Shown piece by piece: positions 1-12,739 of a stretch of 64,000 nucleotides of DNA. How positions within the stretch are numbered: position 1 is the first letter of the stretch; each line of letters starts with the position of its first letter. The notes beneath the pieces were generated by a model. It was not told the origin of the DNA. It saw only the letters and a program-made list of their open reading frames with translations, and made no database searches. The stretch covers positions 434,001 to 498,000 of the forward strand of contig JABWDB010000013.1 of NCBI GenBank assembly GCA_019614645.1, written 5' to 3'. This DNA is from Stratiolaelaps scimitus. Lineage: Eukaryota > Arthropoda > Arachnida > Mesostigmata > Laelapidae. Both the position numbers and the translations under genes were made by a program.

Positions 1-3000
1 CCCAGAAAGTTCCATGGAATTTCAGTCTCTGCAAGTTTATTAAAGTTCATCTAGCAGTATCCTGCGGCCTGTTTTTGTCGATTTCCCAGTACGGAAGCCA
101 TGTTGTTCTTTCGTATTCCAGGAAAGAGGTTAGCTGGCTAGCAAGTATTATCTAAAGCAGTATATAGACAACTCTATTTGGCGATGCCCCGCCAGGGCTT
201 GGGATCGGCGAGGCTTGCTTACCCGTGGCGATCAAGATCATGCTGCATTCTCTCAATACCTTTGGGATCGATACCTTTTCTCTCAATACCTTTTTCAAGC
301 AGATACTGGCAAATGATGTCCAGCAGGTGCAAAGGCTCCGCTTACGTGTTCATTGTATACGTCGTCGGGTGCGCGAAGAAGCTAGGGAGCTCAGCCGGGA
401 CTATATCATTTGAGCTCAACATGTTTGTGAAGTGACCCAAGATATTCGTTTATTTAACTGGGCAGCTAATTATTGCTGGTCTTAAGTGGTGAAACAAGAC
501 GTGTAGGGTTCTTGCAGCTTGCTCGAGGAGTTTCTTTTCGCTCTCCTTCTTGTCGTTCGCTTCGGCGCGCTTCAGGCATGCTTTATATATTCTAGATATT
601 GTGTATGCGAACGATTTCAGGAGAGGCTGTAGTTCCCTCCGTTACCTTGCTTCCAACGATATATGTTTGGCTCTTGTACACTCGGGGCTCAACCGCGGTG
701 TAACGGGTAAGTTCTTCTTGGGCGCCATGCACCTTTCAAGTTTTAAGCAAAGAGAGGCGTCTACGTCTGTCTCTTCTGTGTATGGAAAGGTTCTCCTAAT
801 TGCTTCTTGGAGTTCCTCGATACCCTATTGGGTATAGAGTGGCTGTCGGTCTTGCACGTTCGCGGTTGTTCGTCGCGCGCGTTCTATGCCAACGGGAGAG
901 TGCCAAGTGAGTACCACGCATTCCTGCAGGATATTCTCTCTCCGTATGTAATCCCATATGAGATCTCGCCAGATTTGTTGCAAACAGATCGATTAATAAT
1001 GAGCCCATTACGTTTAATGGTCATAATCCATGGAGCGAATTCTTCAATAGTACCTCGAACAGCAATTATTCGTGGGCTCGGCACGTGGCTATGGCAAAAA
1101 AGTTACTTTCCTAACTTTCAGGTTTCTCCAGATGACTTTTATTGGGGTATTTTTACGCAGTTTATCCTGTAGACCCCTCCTCCTTGAGTGGAAGCTCTCA
1201 CCGCTCTCATTGTTCATGCTGCTTCCTCTATCAGCATCCTCATGTTGTCCAAACTTCACACGATTCGAGACAGCACATGAGAGGCTAAAATAAATATGTT
1301 ACCGTTGTGAATATTTCCAGGTCAATTCTTAAGAGGGATTACTGAGAGATGCTAAGGATCACTAGCTAATAGACGACTGTACAATCGGAAGCCATTAGGT
1401 AGAAATACAAACGCAAAACGTGAAATCCCTGTTCAAAGCCAATCTAGAAAGACGGCGTGTGTGCAAGAGTTGGTTCACTGTATATGCTATGGCAGAAGAG
1501 GAATGGTAGCATAACCAGGAAAAAAATAGCCGAGGGACGCAACACTGATAAAGTTTCGTGAAACAGCTCCGATATTTGGTAGCGAGAGGTAGCAGGAATC
1601 CGACAAGAGTCACTAACATGCGGAAGTGCGGCCCATAACCGCGTTAGCATCGGTTCGCTAAAATTGCCTACCTGAATGTCTACGTTTATTCTCGTTTGGT
1701 TAAAGGTGGGCTCGGGGTATCGAAGTCAATGTGTTTTGAGTATATGTTCGTTCATGCGTGCGCCTTGCAGTGGATCCTGTTGCTATGATCCATAACGGAT
1801 ATCACTTTTTCATGACAAAGCGGATAGCCAGCGATACGATACCTGTGATCTGTTAGGATTAATCAAGGCAGTAGCAAAATGACTACCTACTCTTATAAAC
1901 GGATTGATTGGTGAGTTATTTTCATTTATATAATGTATATAAAATGTATTGTAGTACTTACATTTTACAGCTGCTTGCAGAGTCTTCGAGGTAATATTAA
2001 TTAACAGCCCCGAATACTCTCCCTCTCCCAGTGGAGTTTGATTGAGGGGTTGGAGTTTTGATATTAATGGGTGAGAATGCTAAAGTACCGAATTAAGAAT
2101 ACCGAAATATGAAGCTCAGTACACAAAATGCATTTCTCACATCTCAAAATATGGTATTGACAATATAGGTTTTACAACCAACTGAATCTTAGTCTTATCT
2201 GCCTTAAATTAAAACTCTCCTCGGATGTTCAGCCCCTTGGCAGTGCCACAGGTCTCGTCTACGGGGGAACTCACGGCATATATAAGCTACCTTCAATATA
2301 TGCAACCGGTTTCGAAGGTCACTTTTACAAACAGGTCAGTGCAAACAGAGTGCACTGCAGTCGACACAGAAATCATTAAACCGCTGTAATATGCCTTACC
2401 AGCGCGAAAGCAATGAACGGTATTACCTAGTTATAGCTACTGAGGCAAGATAACTTCACCTGAAGGAGTGTTGCTGCACAGCACAGATGTGCGGCTCCCT
2501 GCGCAGTCGTCCCAGGGGGCAGGAACGTTAGAAGCAGGCTAACGCATGCTCGCGCAGTCTGCAACCAAGGGAGGAAGTGCGGCTGGAGGTTGAAAGACTA
2601 GTGCTCAAAGGAGGAGCATTGAGGAAGAAATGAGATTTCAGAGTGTCCGAGAGGACGCAGCCGAGAAACACGTAGTGCATAGGGAAGCAGCGCCCCAGTG
2701 GCAAAGCTATACGAGGATATGGGAGACACACGAAGGCGTAGAACAAAAAAATGGCGAAGTCGTGTGATAACGCAGACGTAATGCCTGAACCAAAAAACGA
2801 GGCCGAAATGACCGAGAGAACGCCGAAGGACCGAAGTTAGACCGGCCAGGCCGGGGGACTGATTCTGAGAGGGGGCGTACATCCGTGGTGACTTCGTATA
2901 CCCGGCCAGCCGGCTGCATGGCTTAATAGAATAATAAATAAATAATGACGCCGTATTAGTGCTTCCGCCGGACATAAATGCCCAGGGCGTAACATCGAGA

Positions 3001-3970
3001 ATTTGGCAGTCTCAAATCAGCGTTGCCTTGTGTAAATGGATACTATTTTCATTTAGAACACCCAAGAAGTTGTGTCACTATGTGATCTCTACGTATACGG
3101 AAAAACCAACAGACAAGACTGGCAAAAGCTGACCCCTTTTCTTTTCAAAGCGCGTTTTACTAACGGCGTACTGTCCGCGAACAATAAAAATATAGAGAAC
3201 CGTATGTATAATCATTGATTTTTCAGCTTGACTCTAAACTTTAACAATCACAGGGTGTAGCCGGGGTGGCTATCGAGGATAGTTTCGAATCACCCAACAA
3301 TCCCTCCTCCCCGGGTTCCTCGTACTTCGTCGCTCTATCCCGGCATTATACTCGTTTATGCGTAATTTTGGTTTTCGCCATTGTTTCCCATATCCTCTGT
3401 CGGTCCTAATGGAGGTCCCTTAAGGCCTCCATCGTGTGTAGTCTAACTTTTATTCAAAGCATTTTGTCGCCGAGTTGCGCATGGGCAAAAACGTTATGCG
3501 TTTATAACACCCTGGAAGTCAACTCCCTGGCGATTAAGGCCGACGATTTTCGAGCATGGTTGCGTCACATTAGATTCTTCAGCCCCCTGGATAGAAGAGT
3601 GGCGGAGGTACACGATGCCGTCATCTAGACCTGAAGGGTAGCATCGAAACGCACGAACAGGAAGAAAAATCTGCCAGTTCCTGCAAAGAATCTCCAACGG
3701 TTGCGCAACGCGTATAACAGTTGAATGCAGCATGAGCCCTAATTCTAGTTCTAGATGAACAGTGCGTTGATATTTGAGGACTAAAGTTCTACAAAAACGC
3801 TTTCGATTTTTTTTATTGAAAACTGGAAGTATACCTAAACGGAGGAACGGTGCATATTTACATTGCTACGGCTCACATCTATCTATTGCTTTGACATGAT
3901 TATGTTTCGTAAATTTACTACAAGGCATGTTACAATGATGAGATTTTATAGGAAAAATATCTGAAAACGA
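1..3970. other. Unassigned sequence, no gene recognised
   Basis: I see no recognisable protein, RNA gene or complete mobile element here. The short open frames have no family motif, and many lack an ATG. The block at about 2465-2990 is richer in G and C than its surroundings, purine-rich on the plus strand, and ends next to a TAA/TAAA-rich stretch (about 2928-2945) that could be a retroposon tail. At 3250-3300 a short stretch resembles a tRNA B box but lacks a foldable tRNA around it. Confidence 0.5.
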
Positions 3971-3977
3971 TACTTTT

Positions 3978-4035
3978 GAAGCAATGCTAAAAGCAGCGGA
4001 CGCTAAATGTTGGCTGAGAATCTCTCCGAAAACAT
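3978..4035 (+). repeat. SINE-B-like repeat, 3' body fragment
   Basis: This is a decayed copy of a dispersed repeat that I call SINE-B. The shared core reads approximately GAAGCAATGC, then AAAGCAG, then GGACGTTAAATG with one change, then TTGGCTG. The same ordered blocks recur at about 6.7, 7.3, 15.95, 30.2, 37.9 and 54.0 kb on both strands. No tRNA-like head is visible in this copy. Confidence 0.5.
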
Positions 4036-4600
4036 AATTATCTGAAAACGATGGTGGGTAGCGTTTACTATAGAATATATATGAGGGCTAGCTATGACTG
4101 GGCTTGGATCAACGGTCACTATAAACCAATGCTGCAATTTAGAGCGAATCGAGTGTTATCTCTTAATGACAAGGGTCGTCTACAACATTCAGAATATATC
4201 GGGACCAACATTTAGATAGCGAACTGAGATACCGCAACAACAGATGATGTTTACGTATAACGATACCACGGGTTCGTCCGATATGTGCACTACGTTTGAC
4301 ATAGCTTTACGAATGCCTCTATACATTAGTCGTAAATAGTGACTTCTGGGGAGTTTAAGTAAAGGACATTGACCTCAAGGGTCATTGGACAGGCAGCGAA
4401 GTGGCAGTATTACGATTATTTTTGTATTCCCCATTTATTCAGTAAATGTTTGAACTAGCTGTACATTCGGCATTGAAGTTTTAAAGCATAGCTAATCTAC
4501 TAAGACAATATATGCAGATACGGACATGGTTATACTCGAGAAAGCTCAAAGGCCCGCGACAAGCCCCTTTTAGCGGCAGCCAGGATTCGTACTGACGATC

Positions 4601-4625
4601 GTCTCTCTCTCTCTCTCTATCTCCC
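4601..4625. repeat. CT dinucleotide microsatellite
   Basis: A run of about nine CT units continues into a CT-rich, slightly imperfect tract. Confidence 0.9.
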
Positions 4626-4672
4626 TCACTCGTAGATGTAGTGCTGCAACAGAGAACAGCCCGCTCCGCTGC

Positions 4673-4978
4673 TCACGTGGATGCTATTCTGAGGACTTTT
4701 TTGGCCCCCGTCCAGTGCAACTGAACGATTTTACTTATTTGTTTGTCGTTTAGTAGACCCTGCTTTCCGCCAGTCTCTGCGACAATTCTGTGCCCACATC
4801 GTATACTACCGACCATATGTAATGGTGTGGTGGAATCTTTACCATCAAGCCACGTTCCGCTCTGTTTAATACCCTCTTGGCAGGACAAGACGACATCACT
4901 GATCGCGGCCAGCAGGGCACTGGCCTTCACTACCGTGGAACACGTAAAACACTCTTCTTTCTCGATTGGGCTCTTTAG
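4673..4978 (-). CDS. Unidentified open reading frame, about 100 codons
   Basis: An uninterrupted frame of about 100 codons runs leftwards from a stop at about 4979. It has no ATG near its beginning; the first in-frame ATG lies in the middle, in the stretch HMVGSIRCGH. The composition looks protein-like, with mixed charged and hydrophobic residues, two spaced cysteines near the start, and a C-terminal stretch LNDKQISKIVQLHW that could be a helix. I do not recognise a family. It could be an internal exon, a transposase fragment or chance. No splice sites or polyadenylation signal were established. Confidence 0.18.
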   Translation of the reverse strand, partial: LKSPIEKEECFTCSTVVKASALLAAISDVVLSCQEGIKQSGTWLDGKDSTTPLHMVGSIRCGHRIVAETGGKQGLLNDKQISKIVQLHWTGAKKVLRIAST

Positions 4979-5612
4979 GGGTTAGTGTTCTTTGCGAACC
5001 AATGCAGCGGGCTGATGCGAACTTGGAAATACATAACCGTCATCCACTGATAAATAGATTTACTCACGTAGAAACGATCGTCGTAGTAGTTTTATAGGAG
5101 TTTAATCTGTCGATTTCAATCGTAGACACATTACTACAGTGTAAATCAGTAGTAGCAGTAGTTGCTTTAGCATTTTGCTATATCAAGATCGCACATGACC
5201 CGAGAAGCTCTACAATTGTTTGACACTGTAGAGCTTACCTATATAAATAAGTAACTAAAATAAGATCTTCGGCAAAATTTGACGGAATGAGATTCCTCCA
5301 AATAGTTCACTCATATCTAGTTGTTACGGAAACATTGACATATATTGACGAAGGAATGGGACTAATCTGCAGGGTCTCATTATTGGTTTTCTTTCCAGAT
5401 TGCGAACTGCCGAGGAACTTCTTGCTTAGATGTTCCATCTGTGATATAAATGAGGAAAGATATGTAGTTCTAGATTCCCTTCTTTGAGTTTTGCGCATAA
5501 CGTATCAGATTAAAAATTATTTACCTTAATGTTTTTTTTTTGGTATCGTCTAACAACTAATGATATCTATAGGTTCTGGAGATGCCTTCTCTCGACCTCT
5601 ATGAAATGTTTG

Positions 5613-5712
5613 GAAGCTTCACTATCAGGCAAATAGTTTAGTTGTGAGGCGTGGTGTCCATGCAGGATTTACCTTTAACCTCTTTAAAAAAAAACAAAGA
5701 AAGAAGCTTCAC
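5613..5712 (+). mobile_element. 80-base R1-like 3' stub with 10-base target-site duplication
   Basis: The direct repeat GAAGCTTCAC lies at 5613-5622 and again at 5703-5712. Between them is an 80-base segment matching the extreme 3' end of the R1-like element at 21.4 kb: TCAGGCAAAT, then GGTGTCCATGCAGGATTTAC, then CTTTAACCTCTTT, then an A-rich tail. A short 3' fragment, an A-rich tail and flanking direct repeats are the marks of target-primed reverse transcription with severe 5' truncation. The insert is non-coding. Confidence 0.8.
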
Positions 5713-6691
5713 AAGAAAAGCAGTCGCATTTGTAAATTTTGCAATTATTTATTGCTGACACCTAGAATCAAGCACGCATTCATCCTTCTCGACGAGCTCC
5801 ACACCAAACAGACGCGCCGCGCCGCACTCAACTTAACACGATAGTTCAATACTACCTGTCCCAGTCTAACCTAAACTGAATTCAGACCTAATCGAAGTAA
5901 ACTTGAACTGTAATCTCGTTGGCTTGTTCTTGTCTCGTTAACATGGTATCGTTGCACTTCTCCTGTTATTGGGTACATTATTACCGTGTTTCAATGGGTC
6001 CATCGCGTTTTCCTTATTCAGTTACCCTAGTGCTGTAACCATATTGCTCAGCCTTAGCTATTCGGTACGGGAAACTCGTTGCCTTGCAGCAATTAGCCGT
6101 TTACCTAAACTAAATTACTCTACAATTTTCTTTCAGTCATCTCGTTTAGCTGTAGCAATTATTTCATTGCCCCGGGTTAACCATCCCATATTATAATAGC
6201 ATTTCACCTCAATACCTACCGCACAATCTCTCCCTTGTTTCCCTATTAAAGTTACTGCTGCTGATAGCCCGTGTTCTCTAGGTGAAACTATAACGAATTT
6301 ACGAAAACGATGCAGCTTTCACATCATTTCAGAGATATAGAAAAAAAAATTTGCACAGAACACGGTGTTAGATCCTATGAAAGTAATATTAATGATGGAT
6401 CATGAAACATGTATCATGATGCATTCTCATCGCTGCTGTCCAGACAATTGGAGGGGAAGACCTTCGGTTGAATGAAGTTTATAATTAGTACTATACCATA
6501 TCAACCAATCAGTAGTGTTGTAAGAATCTAGTTCGAATATAAGTTTAAGCCAGCGTGCGACATGCTATAGCGTATAATGTCATTTGATGTCAACAACAAT
6601 CGTACACCCACAAGCATTGTCACTTCCAAAAAAAATTTCCACCATCGGCTCGGCTTAGTGATGTCAGACCACGATGTCACTAAACTGAATG

Positions 6692-6770
6692 CGACTTATG
6701 CAGAAATGCTGACAAAAGTTCAGTGGACGTCAAATGTTGGCTGTGAGTCAGCCAGAAAAATTTACTTAGC
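6692..6770 (+). repeat. SINE-B-like repeat, 3' body
   Basis: This copy has the ordered blocks ACTTATGCAGAAATGC, AAAGTTCAGTGGACGTCAAA, TGTTGGCTGTGAGTCAGCC and AGAAAAATTTAC. It is one of the better matches to the copies at 54.0 kb and 15.95 kb read on their minus strands. The 5' side, at about 6560-6690, shows no clear tRNA-like head. Confidence 0.6.
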
Positions 6771-7317
6771 TGACCACGACATATGCAAGCCGACGCCGTA
6801 GGCACGCTCAGCTTATCAAAGCTCGGCAATCCATTGAGTCGGACACAATTTCAATTCCAATTTAATGTTTTCAATTTCAAATTGAGGTTTGTTGGCGGAA
6901 CTGCAATGTTATAAACGCTGTAGTTCACGTTGGTGAAAATATAAAGTAAAAGTTCAAAATAGCTTTCAAAACAATTAACTAATGCATTCAATGTCACAGT
7001 AAACATCATTTCAATGTTTGAGCATTCATATATATATATATGTATTTTTTGTTTGTTTTGGTATTACGATATACTTTGTTAGATTGCCGCGCTTATCCAC
7101 GATACATATCCCCAGAGCCACCATTGCGTTTATGTTCCTTCGCTCCAAGCCAAATTCGATATTATTCTCCACATTGCCGTCGTTAAATTGATACAACGTC
7201 ATCCCTCCTGCGGACAATTGTGCTGCTCGATGACTGGCCGTTGATTGGTCACCCCTCGCTGAGCCCAGCCATGGTATGAGAACGAACGGCATAGAAACAG
7301 TGTCCATATATAAATAC

Positions 7318-7358
7318 AGTAGTATCGTGGACGTTAAATGAGTCAGCCTGGAAAATTG
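7318..7358 (+). repeat. SINE-B-like repeat, short 3' fragment
   Basis: The stretch GTATCGTGGACGTTAAATG followed by AGTCAGCCTGGAAAATT matches the SINE-B 3' body. It is missing the TTGGCTGTG block between them. Confidence 0.5.
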
Positions 7359-7542
7359 ATTAGCATTGATCTCCGACGTGGCAATGTATCGTTTCGCCGC
7401 CGATCGACGCTATTCGACCGAATAGTCTACGGGTAGTTCATCCAACTGCCCATCACTTGGCCGCTTCCTACGGTGACGGCAAACGACTCAACGGCGTACT
7501 GTTAGACAGATGCTGATGCTGCTGCAGATACAATTCTCCGGG

Positions 7543-7833
7543 CTAGCTGAGCTCGCCCGTGCTTCGACCGGCATAAAGATCAGAAGCGTCGAAGCACAGT
7601 CGGCATGTCGCAGGCCGACGGCAAAACAAGAATGAGGCAGGCACAAGAATCAAAGAAATAGCGACCAAGAGGAAAATCCTGATCAACTGATCTCTGTTGC
7701 TGTGCGCATCGTTGCCACGGCGTACATTGGAGCGGAAGATCTTTTCCACACAGTCGGTCCTTCTCGCTGCTTCTAACTTTGCTGCCGTGCTCTGACTGTG
7801 TGCCGTTTCCGTTCCGTTCCTGCACTGTTCCAT
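7543..7833 (-). CDS. Small ATG-initiated ORF with one hydrophobic segment
   Basis: A 96-codon frame starts with ATG and begins MEQCRNGTETAHS. Its first half is polar and charged. Around residues 50-70 there is one strongly hydrophobic stretch (LIRIFLLVAISLILVPASF) that could cross a membrane, followed by a cysteine- and arginine-containing tail. I cannot assign a family. It lies in a GC-richer block (about 7380-8190), which may simply favour open frames by chance. Confidence 0.2.
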   Translation of the reverse strand: MEQCRNGTETAHSQSTAAKLEAARRTDCVEKIFRSNVRRGNDAHSNRDQLIRIFLLVAISLILVPASFLFCRRPATCRLCFDASDLYAGRSTGELS

Positions 7834-8199
7834 CCTTTAGGGGCTGAACGAGGCCTCCCTAGAGGATGTCGCTGGGTCCTCCGATGTCCATTCAGGAGGC
7901 GGCGACGCTCAGTTGGGAATGCCTAGGGGAATCGCCACGAAGGGTGGCGTGGAAACACAGAGAGACGGGTCCTTGGCGGGGGCAGTTCGTTTCCGTTCTC
8001 ATCCGCTGTCGACGCCACAGCGGCATCCACGGCAGGCCATCGCATCACCTGTGCCGCCGTCTTCCAGCGGCCGCCGCCGCCACCTCCTAGTTCGTCATCC
8101 TTTTCCCGTTCGTCTTTTTGTGGAATGCTCTCTCTCTCTCGCTTTCCCGCGCCAACCTAGAGCCAGAGACAGAGAGAAAACCAAATAGAACGAAGGTAG

Positions 8200-9700
8200 A
8201 AGCTAAGCTCCAAGCTGGAAGCGGCGCCCTATTCTACATGAGAATAAGAAGGATACGATAAAGGATAAAGGGAGGAGCGAGGAAATGGTGTCATTTCTGA
8301 ACAAAAAAAAGAGACAATGAAAAATAATTCGTTGCCATCAACCGAAACTCTTCCATGCGCCTTTGAGCCCTTTTTTTTTCAAGTCGAGTTAGAATGCAAA
8401 TCCAGTCGCCCTTTGTCGCGTTTCATTTTCTTTTACCTGGCGTGTGCACGCACACGCGTCCAACGAAATGCAGTGCCGCCAGGGGTATGCCTCTCTTCGA
8501 GCTGGTTTAGGTGCATTGTATTCCCCGCAGAGCTGTGTCTGCTGCTAAAATCAATTTGCTGTTTGCCGTGTGCTCGCAGACGAATTATTATGTAATATCA
8601 CCGCTAACTGTTAGAGAAACGCTGTATGGGCTATAACAGGCTCGTTATGGCGTATTCATATACATATATGTTGATTCGGTTTGGGTTCTTTGGTTTGCAA
8701 CGATGCGGAAATATTGCCGTCTGGGTTTTGATTGCGTTTTGCACTTGAATAACAACTTACTCGTGAGAATAACTACCGTCCCGTTAGTGAAATAAACTTC
8801 ATTATTTGATGACGATACGATAATGACGTCAATGGACCCTTTGTTGAACAAGTGTTTGCTTTTCAGATAGTTGATGACTTGGACCTGCGCTATGAAAAAT
8901 GTATGTCGGATACATTAAATATATTCACCCAACGCACGGATTTTGAAGGATTCCACAGGGTTTTATTCCACATAGTTTTTTCTTAGGAGCACTAATATTT
9001 TTTGACAGTGGCCACAATTCCCCCCTCTCTTTCCATAAAAATACTCGTTCAATTGTAGCCTAATTGACCGCATTCGTCAAACATCCTTGTTTGAATAGGT
9101 GAGAGTAAATGGGTCTGGGTTCCGTGTAATAAATTCGCTGCAACTGTATGTGAAATAACAATGAAAAGAAAAACGAAACATAACACATACTCATATTCGA
9201 GTAAATATACAACATGAATCACCTCGTTTGTTTATTTCTCTACGAAACTGTAGGGTCGCCTTTACGACTACGGCCACGCAAAACTACACCCGCTTCGTCT
9301 GCATCAATGCGCCCATGTACCGTGAGCACCCAGCCAAGAGTGAAAACTACATGTCACAAGCACAGGCTAGCTACATCCTTCCCCAAAGCAATCGATGGGT
9401 GGTACAGCCATTTGAAACTAAGCATTACTTCAATTTTTTGACAGATGACTAGCCCATAGCAGGCGTGGAGGCCGATGTAGGTCGGAATAGATTCGCGCTG
9501 CACGATGCTCTGTCCGGACGAAGAACTACACTGGACTTTCGAGCACTCTCCAATATTTCGTAGTGCACTTGCTACTAGTGCCCTCGCAGCAGCTCGCTCG
9601 TTGCCCTTCTATTTTCCGAAGAGTTTCACTTTGAAGAAGGTGGAAAATCTTATCCGCAAACGTGACCCGAAAGCTAAACAAACAGCATCCGTTCCCTTTC
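8200..9700. other. Unassigned sequence
   Basis: No gene or repeat family is recognised. A 68-codon ATG frame at 9505-9711 has no identifiable domain. CT-rich and A-rich short tracts are present at about 8130 and 8300. Confidence 0.4.
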
Positions 9701-9790
9701 CTAAAAGCTGAATGATTTCTCATTGCGTGAGGGGAACTTCTTCGAAAAAGACGGACGAATCGAAATACCACCGTTGGCCCCAATAACGAC

Positions 9791-9890
9791 AACAAAAGTA
9801 GCAGTGGTAGTAGCAGCAGCAGCAGCAACAACAAGAGCAAGAACCGCAACAACAACAACGGCAACAACAACGGGAACAACAGCTAAAATC
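9791..9890 (+). repeat. CAG/CAA trinucleotide-rich tract
   Basis: The tract is built of GCA, ACA, CAA and AAC-type triplets with interruptions. In one plus-strand frame it would encode a Ser/Asn/Gly-rich stretch ending at a TAA near 9886. Arthropod regulatory proteins often contain such runs, but without conserved flanks this cannot be told from an untranslated trinucleotide repeat. Confidence 0.7.
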
Positions 9891-9959
9891 AAGCGGAACT
9901 TCAAAAGGAGAAATTGCGACCTTCATCTTTCATCAATGCTCACTAGATATGCAGATTAG

Positions 9960-11770
9960 GCCCCATTGGTCTGACTGGACGGCCAGTGGTGCGAATGAGA
10001 TGTGGTAAATGAGAGCAATGCCTCGAGAAGCATTAGAGGGTCGGACGTCATCAGATGTCTGAATGAAAGAGAGCATGAATTCATTTAGCTCCCTCGATTC
10101 GGGATGAGGGGGTGAGGATTCGGGGTGGTTGAGGAATACATTCCTCTCTTTTCTTTTGATCCATTTATAGTTGGGAGGATCATTCCAGACCAGTCTGCGT
10201 TAAGTCTGGCCCTTTCTGTTTCAATATTTCACTTGCTAGATACAGGAGAACGTACGTTAGGTCGAAAGAATAGTTCCAGTACAATCGTTTGATTCCGGAA
10301 TGTGCTATGAAAGTAAAAAGGTCAGAAATATAAAATCTTTAATAAGGAGGTGGTGAGTACAATCTACGAATAACAAATTGAATATCTGCCGCCTTGGCCA
10401 AAACGATGAATAGGTATATGTCACCTGTTTAAAATTGTAACAGGAGTACTTCTAACTCCTATTTATCTTGTTTCACTGAAGTAGCTGATTACGTTTTACC
10501 GAAGTAAAACGCAATCATCTGCTGAAAAGAAATAACCTCATGTTCGGGTGAGAACTCGGCCGACACAGTGACAGAAAATCCTCGAGTTATATTGGAAAAT
10601 TGCCCCGCTTCCAATTAGTAAACATATAACTAAAAGAGAATCTGGCCTTAATTAATTATGCAGTTAATATAATAGTATGTCTTGTCTTATGCCTTGATAC
10701 AGTTTACACTTAGAAAAAATGACAGGTGTGGGACAGCTGCTATCATAATTCTGCGTGAAATACGTGATTAAATACACCTCTGTAAGAAGTACATAATTTA
10801 ATCAGTGATTATATCTAGACGATTTTTAGGTCTGTTCCTCGATAATTCTGATGTCCACATATTAACAAAGGTAATAATATGTTTGAAAAATGCGGAACGA
10901 TGCTCGTTTCATAGGGAGTAATCATAGTTCCACCGATTGTATTAGTCTTATATATTATAAATACTACCATGTGACGAAAAAGGTCATTATTAGATGACGT
11001 CTTCAGTCTACTGTGTGTTCTTCTTATTGAGCCACGTCAAACTCTGTGTACATAAGGGGAAACTCTTGAAGGCTGACTCACAAGGAAAACCCATAACACA
11101 GTCAGTGTTTTGCTAACCTAGTTACACAGGGTGTATATATATATATATATATGCCGCATAATGTCGCGCTATGTGTGTAGGCGACTGAAGTGCACTATTC
11201 TGCTGTTCCATGTAAATAAAGAGGAAGCACATCAAAATGTAGAGATACAGTCCGCCTTTGCAAAGGAAAACTACTCCTCACACACCATCAAAATAGAATC
11301 AGCAACGCTTTTATAAGCAATTGTCTCCACACTTTGCTATGTTCTGTAGGACATCTTTGTATCTATGTGCTCGGGTAAAACGGAATGAAGATGGCAACGC
11401 TGCTCAAGTAGATGTAAATAAAACTAAATGTCAACACTTGCATTTCGGCTTATCGGGAAGAGGAAACTGCCTGATTACAATGGAATTATAAGTGTCCAAT
11501 CGATCGTAGAAGATTAAGTGTAACGCCGAATGAGGCTATCGTAATAAGAATCAGATCGAGAAAACGCCGTACATAGACGGTATGCCTAGATCAGACCAAC
11601 AAACAATCAAACGCGAAGTATTTTATACTAGTATATGCATAAATTAACGTTCAGCAAGGAAACATGACGGAAACGGAGTCAAGCTGACCTACAATGAGCC
11701 CGAGTTAGTTCTCCGAGAACCATATACAAATAAAGATCATAAGACCTAAATTATTGAGTTTGTAATAATC

Positions 11771-11807
<37 letters not shown>

Positions 11808-12600
11808 GCCCGTGGTGCCCTTTTACCGTAGGTTTGATTGATTCTGATTTCAGATTAACTCTACTTCCGAGTTATAAACCACCTAGTTCGCAAGTGAAGC
11901 CTCAGAAAAAGTGAAATATGTCGAACCCGGATTTCGAAAGAGAAGTACAAAAAAACACTTAAGAAAAACTTCTCGTTTTAACAAGTGGTGATCCACAGGC
12001 TCCGCAACGCGACATCGGTTGTACCGTCGGCTTGATTTATTCTAAATCTAGGTAGGCTAGGCCCAGCCTAACCTAATCTATGATTCAGAAGAAGGGCTGC
12101 TTCACCAGCCGTTTTTGTTCCCCTGTGACCTACTGTACGAATCCGGCTCGCCCACTCGACTATCATGTTACAGTAATTGCATTGTCTTTTCCGCAGTTTT
12201 TTTTTCAGTCATTCTGAGTACCCGCGATGCCAGGTGGCGTTTCGAAAGCTTACTTTGGCCCTCGCTCATTCTTGCTAGATCACCTCACCCTAAGAGCTTA
12301 AGTTCAACTCTAGTTAGTTGAGTTGCGGCTCAGTTACACGTATCGGACTACTGGTAGGTATCCTGCTACCTTCCTGAACATATCCAGCTGGAATATTACA
12401 GGAATCCCATTAATCTTCCGCTGCTTGGTCCGGAGGCAACCTTCCGCCTCCACGTGTACTGCGCCGATGTATGATTAAACTAATTCACAACCGTTCGCAA
12501 TTTTACGGAACATGCAAGTCAGTGTTGAAATAATACAGGATGTTATATAGTACTGTTGCATTATAGCTGAATTCGATAACACGTGCACAAAACAGTAGTT
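9960..12600. other. Unassigned sequence with AT microsatellites
   Basis: Nothing coding is recognised. AT dinucleotide runs lie at about 11131-11152 and 11774-11804, the second about 30 bases long. A small inverted repeat (TAGGCT...AGCCTA) lies near 12055-12075. Confidence 0.5.
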
Positions 12601-12679
12601 GGACAACAGCTGAACCGAATAGCATGCCTATTGCGCAGTTGAAATGAGCCATTAAACGCCTTGTGTGTGTGCCATAAAA

Positions 12680-12738
12680 GAGCATAAGCATTGTAAAATT
12701 GCAGCTATAAATCAATAAACCTTTAAACCTTTACCTTG
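12680..12738 (+). repeat. Dispersed 3'-tail family T, plus-strand copy
   Basis: The copy reads GAGCATAAGCATTG, TAAAATTGCAGCT, AATCAATAAACCTTTA and ACCTTTACC. The same blocks occur at 39.96 kb and 49.02 kb on the minus strand and at 60.22 kb on the plus strand. The AATAAA-like motif followed by a short CTTTACC unit suggests the 3' terminus of a retroposon. Its 5' part is not identified. Confidence 0.65.
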
Positions 12739-12739
12739 A

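Noticed and set aside
2465..2990. Ribosomal RNA or structural RNA in the GC-rich block
   Set aside because: I could not match any conserved rRNA segment. The GGCCAGGCCGG and CGGCCAGCCGG stretches are short local symmetry only.
3250..3300. tRNA gene
   Set aside because: A B-box-like TAGTTTCGAATCACCC is present, but the stretch is too short and no acceptor or anticodon arm can be drawn.
7543..7833. Assignment of the small membrane-like ORF to VMA21 or a similar small membrane protein
   Set aside because: Only the single hydrophobic segment is suggestive. The second helix and the family's C-terminal motifs are absent.
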